A stretch of DNA of 40,794 bases from a bacterium (GCA_016934955.1 JAFGRY010000036.1:1-40794); one strand, 5' to 3'. Counted from the first letter of the stretch, positions 1 to 10,013 are shown. Translations and numbers: made by a program. The notes: a model not told the origin generated them from the sequence alone.

Positions 1-53
1 CGTGTTTCAGGCGGGGGTCCACAGAATTCCGGCGTGTCGTACCGGATCCCGTT

Positions 54-88
54 CCTGGATGCCCGACAGAAGCACTCGGGCATGACAA
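54..88 (-). repeat. dispersed hairpin repeat, CCCG...CGGG type
   Basis: A short inverted repeat with arms TGCCCG and CGGGCA around a loop containing AGAAGCACT. The same pattern, with TGTCAT and TGGAT edges, recurs at 24387-24418 and 40566-40598. It resembles the widespread GTCATTCCCGC...GCGGGAATCCA hairpin repeats of many bacteria. The rest of 1-175 shows no gene; it holds T-rich tracts upstream of the sulfatase. Confidence 0.6.
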
Positions 89-175
89 TTTTTCTTTCCT
101 TTCAATCCTGACAATTTTTTTTTATCTTACTGTCAGTCACCATCCATGACCATATCTGCAGTGCGGGGGCTGTTC

Positions 176-1717
176 ATGAAACGCAGGGACTTCATCAGGC
201 ACACGTCCATGGCGGCGGCGGCGCTGTCGTCCGGGGCGCTGCTGCCGGGGTGCGGCACCCGGAGACGCGGGCCGAACATCGTCTATATTCTGGCCGACGA
301 TCTCGGATACGGGGATGTGAGCTGTTTGAACGAATCGGGCAAAATCAGCACGCCCGCCATCGACCGGCTGGCCGCCGAGGGTGTGCGGTTCACCGATGCA
401 CACTCCGGATCTGCCGTATGCACCCCCACGAGGTACGGCATTCTCACCGGCCGCTACAGCTGGCGCACCCGGCTGCAGTCGGGGGTACTGACCGGCTATG
501 CGCCGCCGCTTATCGACGCCGGCCGGCTCACCGTTCCGGACATGCTGCGCAGGCAGGGGTACACAACCGGCTGCGTGGGCAAGTGGCACCTGGGCTGGGA
601 CTGGCAGACCGGGGACGATCATCGATACACCGACGCCTGGGAAGAGACGGACGCCCACGTCGATTTTTCGCGGCCGATAAAAAACGGTCCCGTCACCCGG
701 GGATTCGACTATTTCTTCGGTATCGCCGCCTCCCTGGACATGACGCCCTATGTGTATATTGAAAACGACCGCGTCCTGGATCCGCCGGACCGGAGGATCG
801 CGGGAACATCCGGGTACGAATTTTACCGGGAAGGGCCGATCGCACCGGGGTTCAGTCATGAGGAGGTGCTCCCTGAATGTACCCGGCGGGCGGAGGCGTT
901 TATACGGAAGCACCGTTCCCGGCCGTTCTTTCTCTATCTTCCCCTCTCCGCCCCCCACACGCCGATCCTGCCCACTGGTGGGTTCAAAGGGAAAAGCGGG
1001 ATCGGCCCCTACGGCGATTTCGTGCTCCAGTGCGACCACACCGTGGAGCGCATTCTCACCGCTTTGAAAGAGAACGGGCTGGAGGATACCACCCTGGTGA
1101 TATTCACCAGCGACAACGGCTGCTCCCCCATGGCTGATTTCCCCGATCTGGCCGCCAAAGGGCACCACCCCAGCTACCGCTTTCGGGGCCTCAAGGCAGA
1201 CATTTACGAGGGCGGTCACCGGATCCCCTTCATCGCCCGCTGGCCGGGGCACATTCCCGCGGGCAGCGCCTGCAGTGATACTATCTGTTTGACCGACCTG
1301 ATGGCAACGGCGGCCGAAATCACCGGATTTGTCCTTCCGGACGATGCCGGTGAAGACAGTGTCAGCATCCTGCCGGGGCTGCGGGGAGAGAACTCTGCGC
1401 CGCTGCGGGAGGCGGTGGTCCACCATTCCATCAACGGATCCTTTTCGATCAGACAGGGAAAGTGGAAGCTCGAGTTCTGTCCCGGGTCAGGCGGCTGGAG
1501 CGATCCCATGCCCGCGAAGGCAAGACGGGAGAACCTTCCGCCCCTGCAGCTCTATGATCTGTCCGCGGATATCGGGGAGCGGAAAAACGTTTGCACCGAG
1601 CATCCGGAGGTCGTTACGGAGTTGACGAGACTGATGGAACGGTACGTAACGAACGGCAGGAGTACGCCGGGCATCGAACAGGCGAATGATGTGGAAGTGA
1701 ACTGGAGGAAATCCTGA
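176..1717 (+). CDS. sulfatase, predicted Tat-exported lipoprotein
   Basis: Type I formylglycine-dependent sulfatase, 513 aa, predicted to hydrolyse sulfate esters, probably on a sulfated glycan, outside the cytoplasm. The ATG at 176 is preferred over one 30 bases upstream because it begins MKRRDF, a twin-arginine signal leading to a lipobox (LLPGC, Cys26). Metal-binding Asp pair is at 41-42 (ILADDLGYGD). The sulfatase signature CTPTR has Cys82 as the residue to be converted to formylglycine. A second signature, VGKWHLG, lies near residue 133. Length is normal for arylsulfatases. The stop overlaps the next start (TGATG), so it is probably co-translated with the DUF4838 gene. Substrate cannot be told from the sequence. 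Confidence 0.93.
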   Translation: MKRRDFIRHTSMAAAALSSGALLPGCGTRRRGPNIVYILADDLGYGDVSCLNESGKISTPAIDRLAAEGVRFTDAHSGSAVCTPTRYGILTGRYSWRTRLQSGVLTGYAPPLIDAGRLTVPDMLRRQGYTTGCVGKWHLGWDWQTGDDHRYTDAWEETDAHVDFSRPIKNGPVTRGFDYFFGIAASLDMTPYVYIENDRVLDPPDRRIAGTSGYEFYREGPIAPGFSHEEVLPECTRRAEAFIRKHRSRPFFLYLPLSAPHTPILPTGGFKGKSGIGPYGDFVLQCDHTVERILTALKENGLEDTTLVIFTSDNGCSPMADFPDLAAKGHHPSYRFRGLKADIYEGGHRIPFIARWPGHIPAGSACSDTICLTDLMATAAEITGFVLPDDAGEDSVSILPGLRGENSAPLREAVVHHSINGSFSIRQGKWKLEFCPGSGGWSDPMPAKARRENLPPLQLYDLSADIGERKNVCTEHPEVVTELTRLMERYVTNGRSTPGIEQANDVEVNWRKS

Positions 1718-3990
1718 TGCGAACATATACACTCCCGGTTGTTCTGGCAATGTTCCTGATGTACGCGGGCTGCGGCCGGATCACCCTGGTCGAGAACAGA
1801 CAAAGCAGTTATGCCGTTGTCCTCCAGCCGCAGGCGAACGGGACGGACAGCCTGGCAGCCGCCGAGCTGGTCCGCTACCTCGAGCGCGCCACCGGCGCGG
1901 CCCTGCCGATTATCCCGGTCGATGAGGCGGCAGGCGATTCTCTCATCTGGATCGGGGCCAGCGGCAGATCCGGCGCTTTTCCGGCGGCGGTGGACTGGAC
2001 GGTGCTCGCGGAGGACGGATTCTCCATCCGCACCCGGGGACCCGGACTCTCTATTGCCGGCGGGACCGACATGGGGACGCTCTACGGAGTCTACACCTTC
2101 CTGGAGGAGTATCTCGGCTGCCGCCGCTACACGCCGGAAGTGGAGGTCGTCCCCTCGAAACAGGTATTCAGTATCCCCCGCATCGAGAGAACGGACATAC
2201 CGCGGATCACGTTCCGGGAAACCCACTATCATACCGCCTTTGATTCGGCCTACCATGTCTGGCACAAGCTGGACCGGCACAATGATGAGTGGGGCATGTG
2301 GGTGCACACCTTCGACGACCTGGTGCCGCCGGAAGTCCACTTCGATTCCCATCCCGAGTATTTTTCTGAAATAAACGGCCTGCGTATTCCGGACGGGCAG
2401 CTCTGCCTGACCAACGAGGATGTGTTCCGGATCGTGGTCGACAGCCTGCGGGCGATGATAGGCCGCCGTCCCGACGCAAAATATTGGTCCGTGTCGCAGA
2501 ACGACACCTACAGTCCCTGTCAGTGCGAGACCTGCCGGGCCCTGGATGAGGCCGAAGGCGGCCACGCCGGCTCCCTGATCCACTTCGTCAACCGGGTGGC
2601 GGCCGAGTTTCCGGACAAGGTCATCTCGACCCTGGCCTATCAGTACACCCGCTCCGCGCCGCTGCATGTGAAGCCGGCTTCAAACGTCAACATCATGCTC
2701 TGCTCCATCGAGTGCAACCGCAGCAGGCCCCTGGCCTCCGATCCCTCCAGCGCATCCTTTGTCAAAGATGTAAGGGACTGGGGCCGTCTTACCGGCAACA
2801 TTCTGCTCTGGGATTACGTCGTGCAGTTTCGAAACCTGGTGAGCCCCTTTCCCAACCTGCACGTGCTGCAGCCCAATATTCAATTCTTCGTGAAAAACAA
2901 CGTCACGGCCCTGTTTCAGCAGGGCAGCGGCGGCAATATCGGTGAGTTTTCCCGGCTGCGGTCCTACCTGATCGCCACGCTGCTCTGGAATCCCGACATC
3001 GATGTCGACGCGGTGATGGATGATTTTCTCGGCGGGTATTACGGCGCCGCGGGACCGCATATCCGGCGCTACATCGATCACATGCACCGGGCCCTGCGCC
3101 GGTCCGGCGAGGGCCTGGGCATCTACGGGTATCCGCTGCCGTCGGAGAACGGGTACCTCTCCCGAAAGAATATCGGGGCCTACCGCGCCATCTTCGAGGC
3201 AGCGGAAGCGGCGGTCGCACACGATCCCGCCCTGATTGCCCGGGTGCGGGAGGCCCGTCTGCCCCTGCAGTTCGCCCGCCTGGAGCAGGCCAAGGTCTAC
3301 GGCACCGCCGATGGCGGGTTCTTTGCGCAGAATGCTGCCGGTGACTGGATCGCCAGACCGGAGATGACCGCCCTGCTCGACACCTTTACCGTCCGCTGCC
3401 GGCGGGCCGGGATCGAACGGCTCTGGGAACACGGCAATCCTCCCGATGAGTACCACACGGTGATGTCCCGCTACCTGTCCACAAGTATGGAAAAGCACCT
3501 GGCTCTCTTTAAACCGGTATCACTGACCGTCCCGGCCAGTACGACGTATCACAACGGTGACAAAACCGCCCTGACCAACGGTCTGAAGGGGGTGGATGAC
3601 TATCACATGAACTGGCTGGGATTCGAGGGCGACTCCATGGAGGCGGTGATCGACCTGGAATCGGTCCAGCCGGTCGCGGAAGTGTCCGTCGACTTTCTCC
3701 AGGACGTGATGTCCTGGGTCTGGATGCCGCGGACGGTCCGCTATTCTGTGTCGGAGGACGGCGAGTCCTGGCGGCTGCTGGGGGAAGTGAGGAATCGGGT
3801 GGATGAAAAAGCGAGCGGGGCGATCATTCAGACATTTTCCGTGAAAACGGACCCTGTCCCGGCCCGGTACGTGAAAGTGACTGCCGAGAACCGCGGGATC
3901 TGCCCCCGCTGGCACAAGGGCGCCGGGGGCAAGGCGTGGATTTTCGCGGATGAGATCATTGTGAGGGGAGGAGGAAGCCCGCTGCCCTGA
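1717..3990 (+). CDS. DUF4838 lipoprotein with C-terminal discoidin-like domain
   Basis: 757 aa exported lipoprotein (lipobox MYAGC, Cys19). The N-terminal third resembles the alpha-glucuronidase N-terminal-like fold that accompanies DUF4838. The middle holds the DUF4838-type segment with a Cys cluster (SPCQCETC, near residue 270). Residues about 610-750 look like an F5/8 type C carbohydrate-binding domain. DUF4838 proteins commonly sit beside sulfatases and glycoside hydrolases in polysaccharide loci, so a role in glycan recognition or cleavage is inferred; activity is unproven. A GGAGGA ribosome-binding site lies just upstream and inside the sulfatase gene. The last residues (GGGSPLP) run into a copy of the dispersed repeat that follows. 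Confidence 0.82.
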   Translation: MRTYTLPVVLAMFLMYAGCGRITLVENRQSSYAVVLQPQANGTDSLAAAELVRYLERATGAALPIIPVDEAAGDSLIWIGASGRSGAFPAAVDWTVLAEDGFSIRTRGPGLSIAGGTDMGTLYGVYTFLEEYLGCRRYTPEVEVVPSKQVFSIPRIERTDIPRITFRETHYHTAFDSAYHVWHKLDRHNDEWGMWVHTFDDLVPPEVHFDSHPEYFSEINGLRIPDGQLCLTNEDVFRIVVDSLRAMIGRRPDAKYWSVSQNDTYSPCQCETCRALDEAEGGHAGSLIHFVNRVAAEFPDKVISTLAYQYTRSAPLHVKPASNVNIMLCSIECNRSRPLASDPSSASFVKDVRDWGRLTGNILLWDYVVQFRNLVSPFPNLHVLQPNIQFFVKNNVTALFQQGSGGNIGEFSRLRSYLIATLLWNPDIDVDAVMDDFLGGYYGAAGPHIRRYIDHMHRALRRSGEGLGIYGYPLPSENGYLSRKNIGAYRAIFEAAEAAVAHDPALIARVREARLPLQFARLEQAKVYGTADGGFFAQNAAGDWIARPEMTALLDTFTVRCRRAGIERLWEHGNPPDEYHTVMSRYLSTSMEKHLALFKPVSLTVPASTTYHNGDKTALTNGLKGVDDYHMNWLGFEGDSMEAVIDLESVQPVAEVSVDFLQDVMSWVWMPRTVRYSVSEDGESWRLLGEVRNRVDEKASGAIIQTFSVKTDPVPARYVKVTAENRGICPRWHKGAGGKAWIFADEIIVRGGGSPLP

Positions 3991-4036
3991 AATTTTCCAG
4001 CGGAAAGAACGAAATTAACGAAAGACATATAAGAAA
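3991..4036 (+). repeat. composite repeat, C module, solo copy
   Basis: TTTTCCAGCGGAAAGAACG followed by AACGAAAGAC directly after the DUF4838 stop. It is a diverged copy of the CCAACGAAAGACACGAAA family found throughout the window. Confidence 0.6.
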
Positions 4037-4093
4037 AAAGGAAAAAGGACAAGACCAAATTCCCCGGGCCGCCACCGACGGGAGTTTTTCCAT

Positions 4094-4163
4094 CGTTCGT
4101 CCTGAGCCTGTCGAAGGACGGGATATGTACAATGAACCTTAGGACAGGTGCTTCGATGAACTC
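4094..4163. repeat. two REP-like hairpins
   Basis: The first unit pairs CGTCCT (4098-4103) with AGGACG (4115-4120) around GAGCCTGTCGA. A second unit, TGCTTCGATGAACTCAGCA, follows at about 4148-4166. Both match the widely dispersed 'cctgagcctgtcgaagg' and 'gcttcgac...ctcagc' hairpin families known from many bacterial genomes. They lie between convergent genes. Confidence 0.6.
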
Positions 4164-4205
4164 AGCACAAGCTTGGGGAGGGATAGTAAATTAATTGAAA
4201 ACAAG

Positions 4206-4235
4206 AAAAAGGGCAGCCCTGCGGCTGCCCTTTTC
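4206..4235 (-). terminator. bidirectional rho-independent terminator
   Basis: Perfect stem GGGCAGCC/GGCTGCCC with loop CTGC, flanked by A5 on the left and T4 on the right. On the minus strand it ends in a T tract 40 bases after the stop of the sorting-domain gene. On the plus strand it could also end transcripts from the DUF4838 operon. Confidence 0.85.
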
Positions 4236-4276
4236 ATTCAGTATATTTTAAACTAATATATCCGGGTTCCTTTTTT

Positions 4277-5278
4277 TTACCTCACCAGCATCACCTTCTG
4301 CGACTGCCGCACATCGCCCGCCTGAAGCAGCAGGAAGTAGACACCGCTCGCCGCGTCGATTCCGGAATCCGTCCGGCCGTTCCAATGGACCGAATAGCTG
4401 CCTGCGGATTGATGAACCCCGTTCACTATTGTCTGTACATGACGTCCGGTGATATCCGCCACCTTCAGCAGGACCGGAGTGTCATTCGCCAGTTCATACT
4501 GTATCTTCGTTGAGGGATTGAAGGGATTGGGAAACGCGGGCTTCAGAACGGTCTGTTCGGGCGGATGCGCCAGGGTAATGGAAATGACATCCTTGACGGT
4601 GACGGTGCCGTTTATATCGACATCCGACAGGCGGTAGGAATAGGTCTGTCCGGCCTCCACCTCTTCATCGGTGACAGAATAGGTTTTCCGTTCCGATGTA
4701 TTGCCGGACCCGAGCAGATGTTCGTGGGTCACATAGGAAGCGATGGTCTCCCAGTCATGAATTTCCGTTTTCCGGTCCAGAATATACCCCAGGTGATCGA
4801 TCTCACTCTCCGAGACCCAGCTCACCCGAATACCCCGGTCACTGGGACAGGCGGTGAATGATCTCAGACTGACCGGAAGACTGCCGTCGCCGGATAAGGT
4901 CGGTGGAGGATCATAAATGGCACTGCTATTCACCCAATTATCACGGGGAGGCTGATTTGATACCTGCGTCTGATAATAGTATGAACCAAATAAGGCTCCT
5001 TTTTCATCGAAATAGGAGAATCTCCACCCCTCTGGTTCTGAAAGTTTACCAGTACCGGCGAGTTCCCAGCTTATCCGGTAAACGCCTTTGCCACCGTCTA
5101 ATGTCGTCCAGTATGCCTTTCCATTGATTGAACCGGCCTGTTCATAGTACGTTCCGTCTACGTACGTAGCCCCGGCCCCGGATACCGTTATATCCCCGTA
5201 AATGGCGGCCAGAACGATGGCGACTAACGTTCCCGTTGATAAAAAAGCTACCATCACCGTAATGAGCAATTTTTTCAT
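4277..5278 (-). CDS. secreted protein with T9SS-type C-terminal sorting domain
   Basis: 333 aa with a Sec signal peptide (MKKLLITVMVAFL...). The first 120 residues are not recognised. Residues about 130-235 look like a fibronectin-III-like module of the kind starting 'LPVSLRSFTA' that often precedes sorting domains. The last 85 residues form a FlgD-Ig-like/type A sorting domain: FPNPFNPSTKIQYEL, then DITGRHVQTI, then ASGVYFLLLQAG, ending in basic VMLVR. Such tails direct export through the type IX system in FCB bacteria, so a surface or secreted location is predicted. The start overlaps the stop of the upstream synthase gene (ATGA), indicating coupling. Function of the mature protein is unknown. 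Confidence 0.85.
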   Translation of the reverse strand: MKKLLITVMVAFLSTGTLVAIVLAAIYGDITVSGAGATYVDGTYYEQAGSINGKAYWTTLDGGKGVYRISWELAGTGKLSEPEGWRFSYFDEKGALFGSYYYQTQVSNQPPRDNWVNSSAIYDPPPTLSGDGSLPVSLRSFTACPSDRGIRVSWVSESEIDHLGYILDRKTEIHDWETIASYVTHEHLLGSGNTSERKTYSVTDEEVEAGQTYSYRLSDVDINGTVTVKDVISITLAHPPEQTVLKPAFPNPFNPSTKIQYELANDTPVLLKVADITGRHVQTIVNGVHQSAGSYSVHWNGRTDSGIDAASGVYFLLLQAGDVRQSQKVMLVR

Positions 5279-7791
5279 TGTGCGTTTCTCCCCTTGTCCG
5301 TTGAATAAAGGTCTGCATAATATCTATCAAGTTTTTTTGCCATCTGTTTAGAATTGCCCGGGATCGCTTCGTTAAATGAAATGTAGTTGCCAACGGGGTC
5401 ATTCATCGCCGTCATGCTGCTGTCATAGGATATGGTGACTTTGCGGTACATATCCTTCGGGGCCCGGTATGATACCACTGTATGATTATCAGTATTTAAC
5501 GGACCATCGCCGGCAAACAGCTCTGTTCCCGCCGGCCCCATTCTGACCCGGGCGAGCAGTTCATAGATCGAAGTAATCTGCACCCTGCTGTCCGCCAGAT
5601 CTGCTGCAATTTCGGGAGTACTCATCCGTTCTCTGATCCGCTCCCATTCCAGCACCAGCGGCTGCTTTGAACCGAGCAGGAGGATATCGGTATTCTGGAT
5701 ACTGGATACTACATATACATTGGGGAAGACGGCGGTGAATGTCCGGATCATGGTTTTGAGATTCTCCTGAGAGATGCTGTATAACTGGCACCACTGACAG
5801 ATGATTCCTTCCTGCTTTAATGCTTTGAAACAGAGCTCGAAATATTCCCTGGTAAATAAATTAGCTACTCCGGCCATCCAGGGATTGGACGGTTCGGAGA
5901 TAATCACATCAAACCTGTCAGGATGCAGTTTCAGGAACAGCCTGCCGTCGGTCACCCGGATATCCACATTCGGATTTTCATGCAGGTCATAATTATGATC
6001 TTTAAAGAAACGGGCCGCTTCCACAACTGCCGGTTCAATTTCTACAACGGTTGTACTCGTGAGTGGATACAGTGAGGCTGAACCGGCAGTACAGCCTGTT
6101 CCCATGCCGATGACACAGGCCGTTTTGGGATCGGGATGGATCAGCAGGGGAAAATGAGCGGACAGCCGCTGAGTAGGCATATCGCCGATGGATGATCCCT
6201 CGGCCTTGCCATCCACGGTAATCACCCGGTGTTTGATACCGTTGACCACCAGCGGTGTCTGTTTCACGGTGACAGTAGATGTCAGGCCGTCTTTATAGTA
6301 AAGAATTTCGTTTTGGCCGGTCAGGCCTTCCTCAAGATCTCGGGCGCTGGCAATCCTGTTCCTCATCAGGGCATTGAGTGTCGATCTGCGGTATGCGCCG
6401 GCAGTCATCAGTACCCGGTTCCATTCAGGAAGTAGAATAATAAGCAACAGGGCAATTGTACCGCTCAAGATTATCCCATGTTTTAAGTATATTTTTGAAG
6501 AGCGAAGGGCGGTAATCAGGACTCCGGCCAGACAGTAGAGGGCAATAATGATCAGAAACGCGGTCCGCATTCCGAAAAGGGGAACCAGGATGAATCCCGC
6601 AGCGAGGGAGCCCAGGATCGATCCGACTGTGTTCCAGGCATAAAGCTGTCCGATTTTCCGCCCGATTTTTTCTCCCTGTTCCTTCACGATGCGAATCGCG
6701 GCGGGAAAAAGCCCCCCCATGATGAACGCGGGATAAAACAGGATAATGCCGGCAATAAATACCTGGATGAAGAAAATCTTTTCAGGATGCCGGTCGAGCT
6801 GGAATGCCCAGTACATCTTGATAAACAGCCAGGGCAGGTATTTGAATACGGCAGTTGTGACCGCGACCAGTACTGCTGTCAACAGGGAGAGAATGTAAAA
6901 GATTTTGATCGCTTCTGCTCTCTCCGATTTCAGCACTGCGGAGATGATTGCGGATCCCAGGCCCAGGCCTGCCAGAAACGTTGCCAGAACAATCGAGAAG
7001 GCATAGGTCGATCCGCCGATTACAAGAATGACGGTCCGGGTCCAGAGAATCTCACAGGCGAGGCCGGCAAACCCGGTCAGGGCCACGGCCAGGGAAACAA
7101 GAGTAGGCCTGCCCGGTGTCCCGGATTTTGGGGTCTTTGCAGGCACTGTGTGATGTGGAATCGCTGTTTCGATTCTTTTGCCGGCAAGGATTGCGCTGAT
7201 CCCCACCAGGCCGTTCAGCAGGGCGATACCGTATACCGTTTCTGCGAGACCCAGTCCGGGGAGAAGAATGAATCCTGCCGTCAGTGTTCCTGCAAACGCG
7301 CCAATGGTATTTATTCCGTAGAGGATACCGCCCTTTTTCGCGGCATCGGTCTTTTTATTAACATAGAATTGAGTCAGGAGAGGCAGGGTTGTCCCCATCA
7401 GCACTGTCGGGCCCAGTAAAAGGAGTGCAGCGATGATGAATCGTACAATGAAAAGAAAAATCAGGTTATCGGAGATACCAATCCCGGCCAGACTGAACAG
7501 CGGCAGAACCTGTTTGAAAATCAGCGGTGTGAGAAGGGCATAGAGGGCGATGGCGAGCTCAAGTTTCCCGTAGAGTGTCAGGGGTGCGGCGATACGGTCT
7601 ACTTTTTTTGATATGATAAAAGATCCGAGAGCCAGTCCCCCCATGAAGACGGCAACGACAGTGGAAACGGCAAGGGTCGTTGATCCGAATTCCAGGGTAA
7701 TGGCCTTGACCCAGCAGAGCTGATAGATAAGCGCGAAGGCACCTGAAAAGAAAAAGAGAGTGTAGATGAGAAGGGTGTGCCAGGATTTCAT
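5275..7791 (-). CDS. fused multi-TM (MFS-like) / spermidine synthase-like protein
   Basis: 838 aa. The N-terminal ~470 residues contain many hydrophobic helices arranged like a major-facilitator or polyamine-transporter membrane domain. The C-terminal part is a class I methyltransferase-fold spermidine-synthase domain: nucleotide-binding GMGTGCTAG near residue 557, acidic VVEIEPAV, DGRLFLK, and ISEPSNPWMAG near 632 (the Asp of the usual aminopropyltransferase gatekeeping motif is replaced by Ser-Glu). This fused architecture is common in environmental bacteria; the reaction is uncertain and may not be spermidine formation. It overlaps the downstream secreted-protein gene by ATGA. The 237-base divergent gap to the GH97 gene holds no other gene. 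Confidence 0.85.
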   Translation of the reverse strand: MKSWHTLLIYTLFFFSGAFALIYQLCWVKAITLEFGSTTLAVSTVVAVFMGGLALGSFIISKKVDRIAAPLTLYGKLELAIALYALLTPLIFKQVLPLFSLAGIGISDNLIFLFIVRFIIAALLLLGPTVLMGTTLPLLTQFYVNKKTDAAKKGGILYGINTIGAFAGTLTAGFILLPGLGLAETVYGIALLNGLVGISAILAGKRIETAIPHHTVPAKTPKSGTPGRPTLVSLAVALTGFAGLACEILWTRTVILVIGGSTYAFSIVLATFLAGLGLGSAIISAVLKSERAEAIKIFYILSLLTAVLVAVTTAVFKYLPWLFIKMYWAFQLDRHPEKIFFIQVFIAGIILFYPAFIMGGLFPAAIRIVKEQGEKIGRKIGQLYAWNTVGSILGSLAAGFILVPLFGMRTAFLIIIALYCLAGVLITALRSSKIYLKHGIILSGTIALLLIILLPEWNRVLMTAGAYRRSTLNALMRNRIASARDLEEGLTGQNEILYYKDGLTSTVTVKQTPLVVNGIKHRVITVDGKAEGSSIGDMPTQRLSAHFPLLIHPDPKTACVIGMGTGCTAGSASLYPLTSTTVVEIEPAVVEAARFFKDHNYDLHENPNVDIRVTDGRLFLKLHPDRFDVIISEPSNPWMAGVANLFTREYFELCFKALKQEGIICQWCQLYSISQENLKTMIRTFTAVFPNVYVVSSIQNTDILLLGSKQPLVLEWERIRERMSTPEIAADLADSRVQITSIYELLARVRMGPAGTELFAGDGPLNTDNHTVVSYRAPKDMYRKVTISYDSSMTAMNDPVGNYISFNEAIPGNSKQMAKKLDRYYADLYSTDKGRNAQ

Positions 7792-7952
7792 AATGCTCCA
7801 TTAATGATGCAGACCACCGCGAAAGAGAAGTGTTATTGTCTGTTGAAAATCAGGGTGTGCATCCTGGCACATAATTGTGGATAAATGTCTGTATAAGAAC
7901 GGTTATTTCAGGCAGACATGCAAGGCAATTTTTTTCTGTCGTGATAATCTGT

Positions 7953-7980
7953 TTGATTAAAAGGAAAATAATAATACATT
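7953..7980 (+). promoter_or_regulatory. sigma70-like promoter for GH97 gene
   Basis: TTGATT, 16 bases, TACATT, ending 48 bases before the chosen ATG. It shares the TACATT -10 box with three other promoters in the window. Confidence 0.5.
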
Positions 7981-8028
7981 GTGTACACATCTGATTCCAT
8001 ACTCTGTTATTCTTATCCCGGAGGAGAT

Positions 8029-9981
8029 ATGAAGCGTATATTACTCACCGTCCTTTTTGTCGCCACTCTCGCTGCCCGGCTCCCTGCCCAACAGATCGGC
8101 GCTGTCTCTCCGGACGGAACGGTAAGGGTCAAGATCACGATCGATTCAGCGATCAGCTACGCGGTCTCCATGGGAGACAGGATGGTTCTCGCACCGTCCC
8201 AACTGAGCCTGACCGTCAATGGAACCGAACTGGGGAGAAATCCACGTCTCATATCGGATTCAGGCAGCATTGTTTCCGAGGTTCTCTCACCCGTCATTCG
8301 GCAGAAATCGGCGCAGATCGAAAACACCTACACGCTGCTGACCCTGGAATTTGAGAAGCGTTTCAGTGTCCTGTTCCGCATCTACAACGACGGCGTGGCC
8401 TACCGCTTCGTTACCTCGGGCAAGGGTGAGGCGGTGGTGAACGGGGAAACGGCAGCGTTCCGTTTCCCGGGCGATCCCATGGTCTGGTTTCCGGAAGAGA
8501 ACAGCTTCTTCACCCACCAGGAGCGGGAGTACAAACACATCCGGCTCAGTGAGATCACTCCGGATCGCAGGTGCATCGTGCCGGCGCTGGTGGAGGTGGA
8601 GAACGGCCCCTTCGTGCTGCTGACCGAGGCGGACCTGGACGACTATCCGGGCATGTCCCTGGCAGGCAACGGCGGAGGAAACGGCTTTCAGGCCGATTTT
8701 CCCCACTATGCCCTTGCCGACACCATGACCCGGGACCGGGACGTGCCGGTGACGAAGACCGCCGATTACCTGGCAAAAACGGACGGAAAGAGGTCCTTCC
8801 CCTGGCGGGTGATGATCATATCCGAGGACGCAGCCGGATTGGTCGAATCCCAGATGATCTATAGACTCGCTCAGCCGCTGCAGCTGAAGGATACGGAGTG
8901 GATCAGACCGGGCAAGGTCGCCTGAGACTGGTGGAACGCCAACAATATCTATGATGTGGATTTCAGGGCGGGCATCAATACGGAAACGTATAAATACTAT
9001 ATCGATTTCGCGTCGCGGTACGGGCTGGAATATATCATTCTCGATGAAGGGTGGTACGTGCTGGGTGATCTGCTCGACGTCGTTCCGGAGATCGACGTGC
9101 CGGAGCTGGTGCGCTACGGGAAAGAGAAGGGCGTGGGCGTGATCCTCTGGGTGGTGTGGAAGACCCTCGACGACCAGCTGGAGCCGGCCCTGAAACAATT
9201 TTCCGACTGGGGCGTAAAGGGAATAAAGGTGGATTTCATGCAGCGTGAAGATCAGTGGATGGTGAACTACTACCACAGGATCGCCCGCAAGGCGGCGGAG
9301 CACCAGCTGCTGGTCGATTTTCACGGGTCCTACAAACCCACGGGACTGCGGCGGATGTATCCCAATGTCATGACCCGGGAGGGGGTTCGCGGTCTCGAAC
9401 ACTGCAAGTGGAGCGCGGACGTGGGGCCCGAGCACGACCTGATCATTCCCTTTACGAGAATGGTCGCCGGCCCCATGGACTACACACCCGGCGCGATGCT
9501 GAACTCCATCAAGCGGAATTTTCACCCGGTGTTCACGCAGCCGTCGAGCCAGGGGACCCGCTGTCACCAGCTGGCGATGTACGTCGTATACGAGAGTCCG
9601 CTGCAGATGCTGGCCGACAGCCCGAGCAACTATATGAAAGAGCCGGAATGCATGCGGTTCCTCTCCGCCGTGCCTACGGTATGGGATGAGACCAGAGTGC
9701 TCGATGCGGCGGTTTCCGATTACATCCTGGTTGCCAGACGAAGCGGCGACACATGGTACGCAGGCGCCATGACCGACTGGACCGGACGGGAGCTGACCAT
9801 CGATTTCTCGTTTCTTGGTGAAGGCGCCTACCGTATGTCGGTCTGGGCGGACGGGATCAACGCCGACCGCCAAGGCGGGGATTTCAGGCATGAAGAAAGC
9901 GCAGTGAGCGCGGGTGATATCCGTACACTCTCAATGGCGCCGGGCGGCGGCTGGGCCGCGATCATCAGACCGGCGGAATGA
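8029..9981 (+). pseudogene. GH97 glycoside hydrolase interrupted by in-frame TGA
   Basis: Glycoside hydrolase family 97 (SusB-like alpha-glucosidase/alpha-galactosidase family), about 650 codons. Start is the ATG at 8029 behind GGAGGAG, giving a Sec signal peptide (cleavage near LPA/QQ). The N-terminal beta-sandwich ends in IRPGKVA; codon 299 is TGA (8923-8925); the same frame then continues DWWNANNIYDVDFRAGINTE through the TIM barrel to the C-terminal domain. Family members read GKVAWDWWN here, so TGA replaces a Trp codon (TGG). Other family landmarks are intact: ILDEGW, KVDFMQRED, FHGSYKPTGLRRMYPN, TREGVRGLE. Options are a recent nonsense mutation, an assembly or sequencing error, or readthrough. 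Nothing else is decayed. A lipoprotein gene follows after 32 bases. Confidence 0.88.
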
Positions 9982-10013
9982 ACAATCGCGATTGATGATT
10001 CAGGAGGTACAGT

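Noticed and set aside
146..178. Upstream ATG start for the sulfatase
   Set aside because: It would place ten residues ahead of a well-formed MKRRDF Tat signal.
8923..8925. Selenocysteine or recoded TGA in GH97
   Set aside because: The conserved residue is Trp, no SECIS-like hairpin stands out after the codon, and TGA ends many other genes here, so recoding is not supported.
8287..9891. 534-codon open frame on the minus strand opposite the GH97 gene
   Set aside because: Antisense shadow; no motif, no credible ribosome-binding site, and the plus strand has clear GH97 signatures.
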